64,000 nucleotides of DNA from VFZN01 sp963709325 (GTDB taxonomy: Bacteria > Acidobacteriota > Vicinamibacteria > Vicinamibacterales > UBA2999). The DNA lies in contig CAVPVV010000004.1 in assembly GCA_963709325.1 (NCBI GenBank), positions 248,001 to 312,000 on the forward strand, given 5' to 3'. The notes below the pieces were generated by a model. It was not told the origin of the DNA, ran no database searches, and saw only the letters and a program-made list of their open reading frames with translations. This document shows positions 39,761 to 48,438 of the stretch, in pieces; within the stretch, counting starts at the first letter, position 1; each line of letters begins with the position of its first letter. Made by a program: the position numbers and the translations under genes.

Positions 39761-40057
39761 ATGAAGCTCGTCAATCGGAAGATCCGGAAAGCCATCAAGA
39801 AGAGCGTCCGCAAGGCCATGAAGAAGCACGGCCCGGCTCTCGTGGCCGGCCTCGCCAGCAGCCTCGCCTCGACGCTTGCCACTCTGGCCACGACCGAGGC
39901 TCCTGGGAAGCGCGGGAAGTCGAATCTGGCCGAGGTGGTAGACCGTGCGGAACAAGCACTGACCGGAGATGACAGCGGCAAGTCGAGCGACGGTCGCCCG
40001 CAAAAAAAAACGAAGCACCGGACGCCCGACTCGACCGTTCAAACCGGGCTGAGCTAG
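39761..40057 (+). CDS. Small basic protein with hydrophobic centre, 98 aa
   Basis: Start at ATG 39761 (MKLVNRKIRKAIKKSVRKAM), then an Ala/Leu-rich segment (LVAGLASSLASTLATLATT) and a polar tail. This layout is a recurrent small hypothetical family in soil bacteria. Near its end is a run of nine A residues (40002-40010). A one-base slip there leaves this frame and enters the one that continues into the next ORF (40096-40425), so the two may be one gene. Confidence 0.6.
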   Translation: MKLVNRKIRKAIKKSVRKAMKKHGPALVAGLASSLASTLATLATTEAPGKRGKSNLAEVVDRAEQALTGDDSGKSSDGRPQKKTKHRTPDSTVQTGLS

Positions 40058-40095
40058 CGCCCGAATCCCGCGGTCTCATCGAAGGGCTGACAGAG

Positions 40096-40425
40096 GTGGT
40101 CCGCGGCCCGAAGGACGCGGCGCTCGCGTTGACCTTGCGGCATCTGGTGAACGTCCGGTTGGCGTTCGGCGAGGTCACCGAGCTCTCGGTGGATACGCGG
40201 GCCCGTCGCGTCCACGCCCGCCTGATGCTACGGGGCGAAGCTCTGCCGATTGACGTGGCTGTTCGGCGATACGAGGTCGAGCGAGCGGGCGACGACTCGT
40301 TTCTCACCGTCGCGGATGCGGTGGCCTCACGCGCGTGGCTCACGGTCGTTCTACAACAGTTCGTCGTCAACCGACGGTTCTTCCTCCCCCGAAACGCGGC
40401 GGCAGTTCTGCGTTTCGTGCTCTGA
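40096..40425 (+). CDS. Hypothetical protein, 109 aa or the 3' half of a fused gene
   Basis: Well-formed product (LTLRHLVNVRLAFGEVTELS, ARLMLRGEALPIDVAVRRYE, WLTVVLQQFVVNRRFFLP) with an alternating alpha/beta pattern. The open frame extends upstream without a stop (RAELAPESRGLIEGLTEVVR) back to the A9 run in the preceding gene, so the GTG at 40096 may not be the true start. Family not recognised. The stretch 40430-40650 after it shows only a possible small broken minus-strand ORF. Confidence 0.55.
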   Translation: MVRGPKDAALALTLRHLVNVRLAFGEVTELSVDTRARRVHARLMLRGEALPIDVAVRRYEVERAGDDSFLTVADAVASRAWLTVVLQQFVVNRRFFLPRNAAAVLRFVL

Positions 40426-40653
40426 AGGGGCTTGCAGGTTCTCGAACACGACCACTTCGCCGCCGACGAACTCTTCCCCATCGGCATTCAACGGTCAACC
40501 GCGGTACTGGCAGAAGCGCACCGTGTGGGCGTCGATGTCGTCCACGAGCTCGTGCTCGACGATTGCCGAAGCTGCAGCCTGCCCAATCGCTCGGGCGAGA
40601 CTGCAGCCGGAATTTCTGCCAGGGCCCTTCTAGCACCCGATCACGACGGTCGC

Positions 40654-41506
40654 TTACCGCTCGAGAAATGGTCCGATACGGGCCAGCTCGCGGAACTCCG
40701 GGCGTAGCTCCGGCACCACGTGCCTGGGCTCGAGCCCGCTCCGGGCGACGATCGCGGCGGCCTCAGGTGACGCGAGGCAGTCGATGAATGCTGCCGCGCG
40801 CTGCGGGTGCACCGCAGCGGCGGCGAGACCCGCCGAGAACACCGTGACCTTCTGGAGCTCCGGTGGAAGCGGGCCCACGTATTCGATGCCAGCGATTCGG
40901 CAACAGCTCGCTGATTTGCTGGAACCCCAACTCGGCGTCTCCCCGCGCCACCACCGCCCCCACTCGCTCGCCCACAATCCGCCTGCTCTTGGGGCGGACC
41001 TCGCTCGCGACGCCCAGCCGTTCGAAGAGCTCCCCTGAAAGGTAGTCCCCACTCACGCTGGCCGAGTAGGCAACGGAGCCGGCGGCGAGCAGCGTGCGCC
41101 TGAGCTCGTCCGTCGTGGTGATCCTCGGTTTCAGAGTGCCCGTCCGGACGGCCATCCCGATTGCCGACCGCGCGAGGTCGACGCGGCTGCCGGATCTCAC
41201 CGACCCGTGCGCGATGAGCTTTTCGAGGGCGGTGCGGTCGATGATGACCACGTCGGCGGCTTCGCGTCGCTGCAGTCGGCTCGGGATGGATGCGTCCCCG
41301 GTTCCCATCGTGGTGGCAGCGGTCACCACCGTGTCACCCCGCGCTTCGGCGCAGGGGGGAATCAAGGCCAGGTAGGCCGCCGTGAACGCCCCAGAGGTCA
41401 TCACCCGCAGCTCCGCGGCCGCTGCCGAGACACCCAGCAAGAGCGAAAGTGCCGCCACCACGAACGGGTGCCGACGCCGGAGCGACATTCCTGGGGTGGA
41501 TTTCAT
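40654..41506 (-). pseudogene. Periplasmic substrate-binding protein, ModA-like, frameshifted
   Basis: From an ATG at about 41506 there is a signal peptide, then the type II periplasmic-binding fold: ELRVMTSGAFTAAYLALIP, ADVVIIDRTALEKLI, SVAYSASVSGDYLSGELFER and GDAELGFQQISELL. Here the frame breaks (about 40900), and the final lobe continues in another frame (GIEYVGPLPPELQKVTVFSA, AAAFIDCLASPEAAAIVARS) to 40654. It resembles molybdate-type ABC binding proteins, but no permease or ATPase gene is near, so a transport role is doubtful even if the frame were intact. Confidence 0.72.
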
Positions 41507-41629
41507 CGGGATCCGTTCTTCACGCGAGGTCATACGGGCTCCCATCTATGGACCGCATATCAGGTGGGGGTGTTCCGGCTCGCAGCCTCGTGCCGTGCCA
41601 GGCCGGCCACGGCGCGCCTTTCCCGTCGG

Positions 41630-41959
41630 CTATCTTCGCCAACCGTCGACTTCGAGCGTGCGGAAGAACCACGTCTGTCCGCTGGCGTCTTGAACGCATA
41701 CGTGGCGGCCCGCGACATCCATTCGCATCGACCGCTTGCTGTCGACGGTCGCCACCAGCCGGCGCTGTTTCTCGTTGAGCATTTCCGACCACGTGATTCC
41801 TGAACTCAACGTGGCGGGCGCCGACGCCAGCACTTCGGACACGCGCGAGCTCTCTTCGGAAGCGTTCTGCCAATCCCTACTCCGTGCCTCGATCCGAATG
41901 GTCTGGACGGGAACCATGAGAAGCTCGACGAGCCTGCGGCGCTCGGTGTTTTCGAGCAC
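41630..41959 (-). CDS. Hypothetical protein, 109 aa
   Basis: ATG-started frame with a helical N-terminal half (RRRLVELLMVPVQTIRIEAR) and a beta-rich end (HVCVQDASGQTWFFRTLEV). No signal peptide. Not recognised. It lies upstream of the ModA-like pseudogene on the same strand with a ~120-bp gap. Coding status is supported by composition only. Confidence 0.4.
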   Translation of the reverse strand: MLENTERRRLVELLMVPVQTIRIEARSRDWQNASEESSRVSEVLASAPATLSSGITWSEMLNEKQRRLVATVDSKRSMRMDVAGRHVCVQDASGQTWFFRTLEVDGWRR

Positions 41960-42127
41960 CCGGTGACACCGCCACCGGTCACTGTTTGTTGAGCTACAGG
42001 AGTCTCACCGACACCTGCGTGCTTACAGGCGCATTGAGGCCGCCGGGCCTCTCGCGCCGAGCCGACGTAACCGGATGACTCGAGGCGGCCGCGGAGGACG
42101 GGTCGGATGCTGATCTGACCCGCCCTC

Positions 42128-42860
42128 TCACCCTCTCGTCGGCTCGACCACCTGCAGCTTCTCGAACAGATCGCTCAGCGGTGGCTTGTAGTCCTCTCTG
42201 AAAATCTCGAAGTGAACGTCCTTGCCGAAGACGTCGTGAATCTTCGTCGCGGCAATGACCTCCCGCGTACGTCACGTAGCAGTCGAGTGCCTTGTGGAAC
42301 CGGTCCATGTCAGCATCCGCGACGTCGAAGGCGCAGTCGATCTCCTCCGGCTTCGTGACGTTCACGTGCCACGGAAAGTCGGCCGGTGCCGCGACGACCG
42401 TAAAGAACGCCAGGCGCTGCAACCAGGGGTGCTCCAGACCTCGCAGTTCGAGGTAGACGCGCGTAACTGCCGAGTGGGTGACGAGATGGTCGTGGAATCC
42501 GCTGATCCCGTGGACGGGAAGGTCACGACGACGTGCGGCTTGACGCGAAAAATCTCCGTCCGGACGGCCGCCTCGATGGTCCACGGGTCGAGCTCCTTCA
42601 GGTTGCCGTCTGGAAACGTGAGCACCTGCATATCCGTCAAGTCCAGCGTCGGCCTTCACGTCCTGCATCTCGCGGTGGCGCGCGGCGCCCATCTCTTCCA
42701 GGGTCCAGCCGAACTTATGCCGCACTTTCGTGGCTTCGCCCCTCGTCAGCGTCAGGAGGCAGACCTCGTGCCCCTGACGTCGCTGCGCGGCCATCGCTCG
42801 CGCCGGCCCAAACGACTCGTCATCTGGGTGAGGGAACACGTAAAGGACTCGCACGCTCAC
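42128..42860 (-). pseudogene. PIG-L family deacetylase, three frameshifts
   Basis: Starts MSVRVLYVFPHPDDESFGPA, the metal-binding HPDDE motif of GlcNAc-PI/bacillithiol-type deacetylases. The TLTRGEATKVRHK helix is in the same frame; the next part (MQVLTFPDGNLKELDPWTIE) is shifted. A third part with HDHLVTH (metal ligand His) returns to the first frame, and the C-terminus (IHDVFGKDVHFEIFREDYKP) is in a third frame, ending at 42128. If repaired it is ~243 residues. Bacillithiol synthesis uses such an enzyme (BshB), but the family is broad and I make no specific claim. Confidence 0.75.
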
Positions 42861-43003
42861 AATCTCCAGTCGGCGGGCAGCGGCTGAGCCGCTGCGCGGC
42901 TAGTCACGCGGGTGCTCCATATGGTACAGCGTCGTGAACGCGCGAACACCGAGAGGGCAGTTCTTGGCGCCCCTTCCCGAGCGCGATGAGTCCGCGCACT
43001 TCG

Positions 43004-43855
43004 TCAGCGCTTCCGCGGTGAGCCACTCTTCGGCGAGACGCTTGTCAACACGTCCGGGCCGGGTTCAGGCGCGACTGCGGCGGTATTGCCGAAGGCGTCG
43101 TACGAGAGAGCGACGGCGGCACGCCTCACACCTCCGATCGGCAGCAGCATCGGGACGTGGCGTCGGTAATCCTCGTATGCGCGACCGTGCTCGCGCGCCA
43201 GGTCGCGCTCCTCGAACTGGATCGCCACGACAATGTAGGCCGTGGTCGCCAACGCGAACACCAGGTGCGCGACCGTCATCGTCGGTGCCGCCCAAAACGC
43301 CAGGAGGAACCCGAGGTAGAGCGGGTGCCGAACGACGCGGTACGGCGCCGGGGTGGCGAAGCCGACGCGGATGTAATGACGTCCGATCAGGTGCAGCCAT
43401 ACCTGTCGGAGGCCGAACAAGTCGAAGTGATTGATGAGGACGGTCGTGACGAACACCTGGACCCAGCCGTACGCGAACACGGCCCAGACAAGGGCGCGTC
43501 CAACCCGGTGCTCAATCGCCCACACCGTGCCGCCGAGCGGGCGCCACTGCCAGAATAGAAGCGCAAGCGCCGAGCTGGCGAACAGGACGTAAGTGGAGCG
43601 CTCAATCGGCCATGGCACGATTCGCGTCCATCGTTCTTTGAACCAGCGCCGCGCCATCACGCTGTGTTGCACGGCAAAGACTCCCAGCAGCAGCGCGTCG
43701 ACCGCGAGTGCCGATGCGGAGGGTGCGGACGCCTCGCCGTCGAGCGTGGTCGTCACGGCGAATCCCCCGACAAACGCAATTGCGTAGAGAAACGTGGCCA
43801 GGAACAGCACGTAGGCGAAACTGCCGTAGACGAAGTACAACAGGCGTATGACCAT
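43004..43855 (-). CDS. mddA: Methanethiol S-methyltransferase (NnrU/ICMT-like membrane protein)
   Basis: 283 residues from the ATG at 43855, preceded by a strong GAGGAGG ribosome-binding site. Six to seven membrane segments. The C-terminal half has the isoprenylcysteine-methyltransferase-like core PYRVVRHPLYLGFLLAFWAA and EERDLAREHGRAYEDYRRHV, with the AdoMet-binding HPLY motif. Members of this MddA group methylate methanethiol to dimethyl sulfide in the membrane; closely related NnrU-like proteins cannot be fully excluded. It is transcribed divergently from a hydrolase-LuxR gene, with 134 bp between starts. Confidence 0.82.
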   Translation of the reverse strand: MVIRLLYFVYGSFAYVLFLATFLYAIAFVGGFAVTTTLDGEASAPSASALAVDALLLGVFAVQHSVMARRWFKERWTRIVPWPIERSTYVLFASSALALLFWQWRPLGGTVWAIEHRVGRALVWAVFAYGWVQVFVTTVLINHFDLFGLRQVWLHLIGRHYIRVGFATPAPYRVVRHPLYLGFLLAFWAAPTMTVAHLVFALATTAYIVVAIQFEERDLAREHGRAYEDYRRHVPMLLPIGGVRRAAVALSYDAFGNTAAVAPEPGPDVLTSVSPKSGSPRKR

Positions 43856-43989
43856 CGGACCTCCTCGTTTGCCGTCCAAGGATCCGTCGCCGCGTCGCCG
43901 CAGGCCATCCGACGAATGTCCCGAATCGGCCGGGGTCCCACGTGCCGGCCTGGGACGAACGTCCCGACGGCACCACGACAGGTGAATCG

Positions 43990-45057
43990 ATGACCGCGAG
44001 GGGCCGGCACACCGTACGATATGCGCGCGCGACGGACGGGGTGCGGCTCGCCTGGGCGGAATCCGGAGCCGGAATCCCCCTGGTGAAGGCCGCGACATGG
44101 CTCACCCATCTCGAGTACGACCTCGACAGTCCGGTGTGGCGCCACTGGACGGACTTCCTTTCGTCGCGATTCCGTTATGTGCGTTACGACGAGCGCGGCT
44201 GCGGGATGAGCGATTGGGACGTTCGCGATCTGACACTCGATCGCCGCGTCGCCGATCTCGAGACCGTCGTCGACGCCGCCGGCGTGACGGATCCGTTCGT
44301 ACTCCTGGGACTCTCTCACGGCGCGTGCGTGTGCATCGCCTACGCCGTACGGCATCCCGAACGCGTCGCGAAGATGGTGTTGTGCGGCGCCTTCGCGCGC
44401 GGGGCGCTGAGGCGCGACGACGGTGGCGCAGCCAGTGTGTTCGAGGCCATCATCACGCTCGCCGGCTTGTGGGGTAGTGATAACGCGGCGTTCCGCGCGG
44501 TGTTCACGTCACGGTTCATTCCGGGCGGCACCGACGAGCAACTGCGCTGGTTCAACGACCTGTGTCTCAGGACAACATCTCCGGCACTGGCTGGCACCTT
44601 GCTTCGGGCGCGGGCCGAGACCGATGTCAGCGGGCTGCTCGAATGGGTGAAGACGCCGGCGCTGATCGTGCACGCCCGCGACGACGCCATCGCGCCGCTC
44701 GCCGAGGGCCGCCTTCTGGCGTCAGAGATTCCCGGCGCGCATTTCGTCGAGGTCGATTCACGGAACCACGTGCTGCTCGAGCACGAACCGGCGTGGGAGA
44801 GGTTCAAGGAGGCCGTCCTGGAGTTCACGGGGCAGGGGCACGCCGCTGGTGGGCCGGCGTTCGACCTGCTTTCACGGCGCGAACGCGAGACGCTGGTACT
44901 GCTCGCAGACGGACTCAGCAACGCCGAGATCGGCGAGCGGCTTGGTATCAGCGAGAAGACGGTCCGAAATCACCTCTCTCACCTGTTCGACAAGCTCGGT
45001 GTGTGGTCTCGCGCACAGGCGATTGTGTTTGCGCGCGACCACGGGTTCAGCGGCTGA
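43990..45057 (+). CDS. Alpha/beta-hydrolase fused to a LuxR-type DNA-binding domain
   Basis: 355 residues from the ATG at 43990. Residues ~10-275 form an alpha/beta hydrolase: RYDERGCGMSDW, nucleophile elbow GLSHGA, HARDDAIAP (acid) and RNHVLLEHEP (His). The end (about 290-350) is a GerE/LuxR helix-turn-helix: LSRRERETLVLLADGLSNAE, IGERLGISEKTVRNHLSHLF, DKLGVWSRAQAIVFA. Such fusions are predicted ligand-responsive regulators in which the hydrolase domain may bind or cleave the signal. Its divergence from mddA makes mddA a likely target (inference). Confidence 0.87.
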   Translation: MTARGRHTVRYARATDGVRLAWAESGAGIPLVKAATWLTHLEYDLDSPVWRHWTDFLSSRFRYVRYDERGCGMSDWDVRDLTLDRRVADLETVVDAAGVTDPFVLLGLSHGACVCIAYAVRHPERVAKMVLCGAFARGALRRDDGGAASVFEAIITLAGLWGSDNAAFRAVFTSRFIPGGTDEQLRWFNDLCLRTTSPALAGTLLRARAETDVSGLLEWVKTPALIVHARDDAIAPLAEGRLLASEIPGAHFVEVDSRNHVLLEHEPAWERFKEAVLEFTGQGHAAGGPAFDLLSRRERETLVLLADGLSNAEIGERLGISEKTVRNHLSHLFDKLGVWSRAQAIVFARDHGFSG

Positions 45058-45206
45058 CCAGAGGGCGCCAAACCGCGGCTGATAGCCACCTACGGACGAG
45101 CTGTCGCGGACTCGACCGCGATCTCCACCGGTGCGCTTCGCCAGAGATCCGCTACGATGCGGACTCGCTCGCGGCTACGCGGCAGGGTGATGAAAGGGAG
45201 CAGGGT

Positions 45207-45320
45207 ATGGGTGACAAGGGTGGGAAGAAGGACAAGGAGAAGCAGAAACAACAGCAGGTGAAGAAGCAGGAGCAGGATCAGCAACGGAAGCAGGACAAGG
45301 TGAAGCCCAGGACTCCCTAA
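45207..45320 (+). CDS. Tiny Lys/Gln-rich protein, 37 aa
   Basis: ATG at 45207 with GGAGCAGGG just upstream. The product starts MGDKGGKKDKEKQKQQQVKK and ends KVKPRTP; almost half of the residues are Lys or Gln. Near-identical tiny proteins are widespread in soil bacteria, which makes a real gene likely despite the low complexity. Probably disordered; function unknown. Confidence 0.55.
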   Translation: MGDKGGKKDKEKQKQQQVKKQEQDQQRKQDKVKPRTP

Positions 45321-45974
45321 GGCAGCAAGGGCGTGGCGGTCAGGTGCATCGCCTACTCGCCAGTCGAGGTTCAGGGCGAGCGCCTTCTCTCGTTCAGCGT
45401 GGCTTTCGACCGCTCGCCGGATTCGATCTATCCGGTGTCGTTCACGCCGGTCGTTCGAGAGCCGGGCATCTTCTGGCACAACATCGGCCTCGCGGGCGAT
45501 GCGTGGCTCAAGCGTCGCCTCCATCGGGCACCTCCCCGTGCAATCCAATTCAGTCTTCGCTGACGGCCGCGCGGGCGTTGGCAGCGCGCCGCTCCTCGGC
45601 AACGCAGGCGCTCTGACGAGTGCGCGACGTGCTGGTCGGGTGGCCCATCTGTACGTTCGCGAGAACTATATCGGATGATCTGAAGGGGCAGATCAGGACG
45701 CTGCCTCCCGCCTCCAAAGACGAACGGCGATCCGACGACTCGACAGCTTCCTGCGAGCAGGCGTAGCTTCAATCCATTCGGCAAGACGTGGCGACCAGTC
45801 GCCACCCTCCACGTCGGCCCAGGTCCAGTGGAGCCTGCTTCACGCTCGTCGCTCTCAGGGCACGAGCGAGAGCAACCCAGCACCGGAACGGTGAATGCAG
45901 CCGGTACGACGCAGCCCGAGACCATTTGAGGCAACTCGGGCACCGGCACGAGATGACCAGCGCCGATCGCAGCG
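45321..45974. other. 650 bp without a convincing gene
   Basis: Open frames on both strands are short and overlapping. A plus-strand frame at 45333-45563 has a few protein-like stretches (GERLLSFSVAFDRSPDSIYP) but no recognisable family. Probably decayed sequence between the tiny Lys-rich gene and the ligase remnant. Confidence 0.35.
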
Positions 45975-46325
45975 CTTCGACATCACGGTCATCCCGGCCG
46001 CCGAGCACCAGCACGTCGAAGACGTAGTAGACGACCGGCGCAAGTGCCGAGCCGGAGTCTTAGAGAGCGTTGAACGACGGGCGGCCGTCCTTGTCGAAGG
46101 CGACGATCTCCCCGTCGATGACGGTGTTGTCCGGGAGCTTCGCCAGGCCGGTCACGACGCCTGGGTAGCGCACGCTGAAGTCGTTGTTGTCTCGCGACCG
46201 TAGGTAGAGCGCGCCCTTGGGCTTGAACGCGATGGCGCGGTAGCGTCCAGTTTCAGTTCATGGAGCCATGGTCGCTGGACGGCAGGGCATCCGTCCGCAC
46301 CAGCAGTATCGGAGCGATGAAGCGC
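45975..46325 (-). pseudogene. ATP-dependent DNA ligase N-terminal remnant
   Basis: Minus-strand pieces in several frames match the first half of the ligase at 22908-23929: ARFIAPILLVRTDALPSSD, an ELKLD motif (where the catalytic Lys lies), RSRDNNDFS-like, GEIVAFDKDGRPSFNAL followed at once by a stop, and YYVFDVLVLGGRD. Frameshifts and an internal stop make it non-functional. It lies 420 bp from the tRNA-Cys, at the tRNA-proximal end of element A. Confidence 0.72.
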
Positions 46326-46741
46326 GCAACGGCGTGCGCCGAATGGCTCGCCCGTGCTGCCGCAGAACGGGCCGGCGGCTTCTGGTCCAGTCGCCCCATC
46401 GGAATCCAGGGTGAGGAGGTTGTGCGGAGCCGTGGCCGGTTCGCACCTCAAGAAGTCGAAGCTGCGGCCTCCACAACGGTTTCGTTCGTGTACCTCACGA
46501 CGATCGCGTACCGCCAATGAGGGACGACGACCACCTTCGCTTCACCGACATCAGTGCGCGACAGTGGCAGAGCAACGTCGGCTCGCAGTACATCGTCGCC
46601 ACAAGCGGAAGTGTAGCCGAGAGATCCGTGTCGCCGTCGCCGGTGTCGTCCCGAATTCATGGGCGTGGCGTTACGGTTTCGTGACGGTTGGCCGCGATCA
46701 AGGCCAGGTGCCGACTTATGTTTGGTGAATTCGCTCAGCAA

Positions 46742-46818
<77 letters not shown>

Positions 46819-46854
46819 GTCAGATTGTGAGGCGGGAGACCAGAGGGAAGAAGA

Positions 46855-46929
46855 TGGAGCGGGAAACGGGATTCGAACCCGCGACTTCGACCTTGGCAAG
46901 GTCGCACTCTACCACTGAGTTATTCCCGC
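46855..46929 (-). tRNA. tRNA-Gly (GCC)
   Basis: 75 nt including CCA. Acceptor stem GCGGGAA/TTCCCGC, D arm with AGTGGTAGAG, anticodon loop TTGCCAA (GCC), T loop TTCGAAT and discriminator U73. First gene of the tRNA-Gly-tRNA-Cys pair. Confidence 0.96.
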
Positions 46930-46977
46930 TCGCGAACGAAGCCCTAGTTTAGCAAACCGGTCACCGCAGTGTAAACC

Positions 46978-47481
46978 CTACCGGACGCCGAGTCCCGAGC
47001 GCCGGGTCGCCGCCGCCGCCCGGACCATCTGCGCGGCGGCGGTGATCCGCCCGAAGGCGGTCCACATCGCCTGCCAGTCGTCTGCCCCCATCGTCTCGCG
47101 AATCGACGCCTGGGCCCTCCGCCACGCCGGCCGCGCCTTCCTCAGCCGGTCCAGCCCTGCGGCCGTCACGACGTACGGTCGCTCGCGCCCGCTGCGGGCA
47201 CCCGCCAGCTCAATCCATCCCCGATCGCGCAGCAGTTTCAGATTCCGCGAGAGCGTTGTCTTGTCGTAGCCGAATCGCTGCCCGATGGCGGCCTGGGTCG
47301 AGGAACCGGCCGACGCGACGAGCGACAACAGTGCGAACTGGGCACTCTCAATCCCGCTGGAATGGAGGTGAGCGTCGTAGATTTGCGTCAGTACGCGGGC
47401 GACCCGCCGAGCCGTCGCACATGCGCACGGGAGGTCGCCCACGTCCGGAACGCGATCCTCCCTGCTACGGTTTCGTCCCAT
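46978..47481 (-). CDS. MarR-family transcriptional regulator
   Basis: 167 residues with the MarR winged-helix layout: dimerisation helix (ARRVARVLTQIYDAHLHSSG), QFALLSLVAS, recognition helix region with STQAAIGQRFGYDKTTLSRN, the wing (AGARSGRERPYVVTAAGLDR) and C-terminal dimerisation helices. The start at 47481 overlaps the end of the upstream gene by 17 bases, so the two are one operon and translationally linked. A perfect palindrome before that operon (47902-47915) is a likely autoregulatory operator. The ligand is unknown. Confidence 0.85.
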   Translation of the reverse strand: MGRNRSREDRVPDVGDLPCACATARRVARVLTQIYDAHLHSSGIESAQFALLSLVASAGSSTQAAIGQRFGYDKTTLSRNLKLLRDRGWIELAGARSGRERPYVVTAAGLDRLRKARPAWRRAQASIRETMGADDWQAMWTAFGRITAAAQMVRAAAATRRSGLGVR

Positions 47482-47887
47482 TCCCCGACCCAGAGAGTAG
47501 CATCTGCAGCGGCGTCAACGGCGAGAGCGGCAAGTACTCGAACGTCACCAGCCCCGCCTTGCTCAGCGGCAGCGTGTCGGTGATCGCGCGGGCATCATCG
47601 GCGTTCGTGCCCTGCAGGATGAATACGACCCCACGGCCATCTCCGCGCCCAAACCACTGCACGATCTTGCCCTCGAGGTACAGTTCCACCGTCTGACGAA
47701 CTTCCGCCGGCATCACCTTCAGCACCTCGCTGCGCTCGACACTCGGCTTGACGCTGAGAATCGTCAGTATCCCGGACGAGACTCGCGGTGCGGCCCCTCC
47801 TCCGGCCGGCTCCTGGCCGAAGGCGACACCGGACCCAAGGCTCACGATTGCAACGATTGCAGCGGCGACGACCTGATATGCACGCAT
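47465..47887 (-). CDS. Small secreted protein (YCII/muconolactone isomerase-like fold)
   Basis: I start at the ATG at 47887 because AGGAGG lies six bases upstream; the longer frame from 47926 would include the operator. 140 residues with a signal peptide (MRAYQVVAAAIVAIVSLGSG). The mature domain (ILTILSVKPSVERSEVLKVM, VQWFGRGDGRGVVFILQGTN, LVTFEYLPLSPLTP) has the beta-alpha-beta repeats of dimeric alpha-beta-barrel proteins. Function unknown. It heads the operon with the MarR gene. Confidence 0.68.
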   Translation of the reverse strand: MRAYQVVAAAIVAIVSLGSGVAFGQEPAGGGAAPRVSSGILTILSVKPSVERSEVLKVMPAEVRQTVELYLEGKIVQWFGRGDGRGVVFILQGTNADDARAITDTLPLSKAGLVTFEYLPLSPLTPLQMLLSGSGNGTKP

Positions 47888-47901
47888 CCGGCCTCCTATT
47901 G

Positions 47902-47915
47902 GTTGTATATACAAC
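47902..47915. promoter_or_regulatory. Candidate MarR operator
   Basis: A perfect 14-bp palindrome, GTTGTATATACAAC, lies 15 bp before the start codon of the MarR operon (just upstream of its ribosome-binding site). MarR proteins typically bind such A/T-rich inverted repeats, and placement at the promoter fits autorepression. It stands out in this high-GC sequence. Confidence 0.6.
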
Positions 47916-47981
47916 AATAGATGCACAGTAGCGCGCCGAGCCTCGCCTCGTCAACCGCGGCAGGCCACGCGACCAACACCC

Positions 47982-48350
47982 TCACCACCCAGGCCGGAAC
48001 GCGTCCGGGTAGATTGTGACGCGCGGCGGAACGACCTCAATCTCCACCGCCACGACGTCGAACCGGCACAGCCGATCCCACAGGCCCTCCAGCCCCAGGT
48101 ACGCGTCGGCCATCGCGGCCACACGTTGCTGTTTTTGCTCGGTCACCGACGCCGCCGGATGGCCGAATCTGCCACTGCGCCGCGCCCGCACCTCGACGAA
48201 CACCAGCACGCCGCCCTGCTGCGCGACGATGTCCAGCTCGCCGTAGCGGGTGCGATAACGCCTGTGAAGAATGAGATATCCGCGCGCTTCGAGGGCGCTG
48301 CAGGCAAGGTCTTCGCCACGCCGCCCGAGCGCCTGCCGCTCCATCGTCAT
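47982..48350 (-). CDS. yraN: YraN-family (UPF0102) endonuclease-like protein
   Basis: 122 residues from ATG 48350 (GTG 48356 is possible). The typical restriction-endonuclease-like core is present: GRRGEDLACSALEARGYLIL, YGELDIVAQQGGVLVFVEVR (the GE-x-D and E-V-K/R type acidic residues) and the closing RFDVVAVE. YraN proteins are widespread, with a presumed DNA-repair or recombination role. It lies between the MarR operon and the aminotransferase gene, all on the minus strand. Confidence 0.9.
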   Translation of the reverse strand: MTMERQALGRRGEDLACSALEARGYLILHRRYRTRYGELDIVAQQGGVLVFVEVRARRSGRFGHPAASVTEQKQQRVAAMADAYLGLEGLWDRLCRFDVVAVEIEVVPPRVTIYPDAFRPGW

Positions 48351-48390
48351 GCGCACGGTCGGAGCAAAGCTCAGGCCGTGCGACAGGCAG

Positions 48391-48428
48391 CCCGACGTGC
48401 GTAGCGCGGCCCGACGTGCGTAGCGCGG
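48391..48428. repeat. 19-bp tandem duplication
   Basis: Two exact back-to-back copies of CCCGACGTGCGTAGCGCGG, followed by the first six bases of a third, between yraN and the aminotransferase gene. Possibly replication slippage. Confidence 0.7.
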
Positions 48429-48438
48429 CCCGACCAGC

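Noticed and set aside
40654..41506. Complete ABC molybdate transporter locus
   Set aside because: Only a frameshifted binding protein is present; no permease or ATPase lies nearby.
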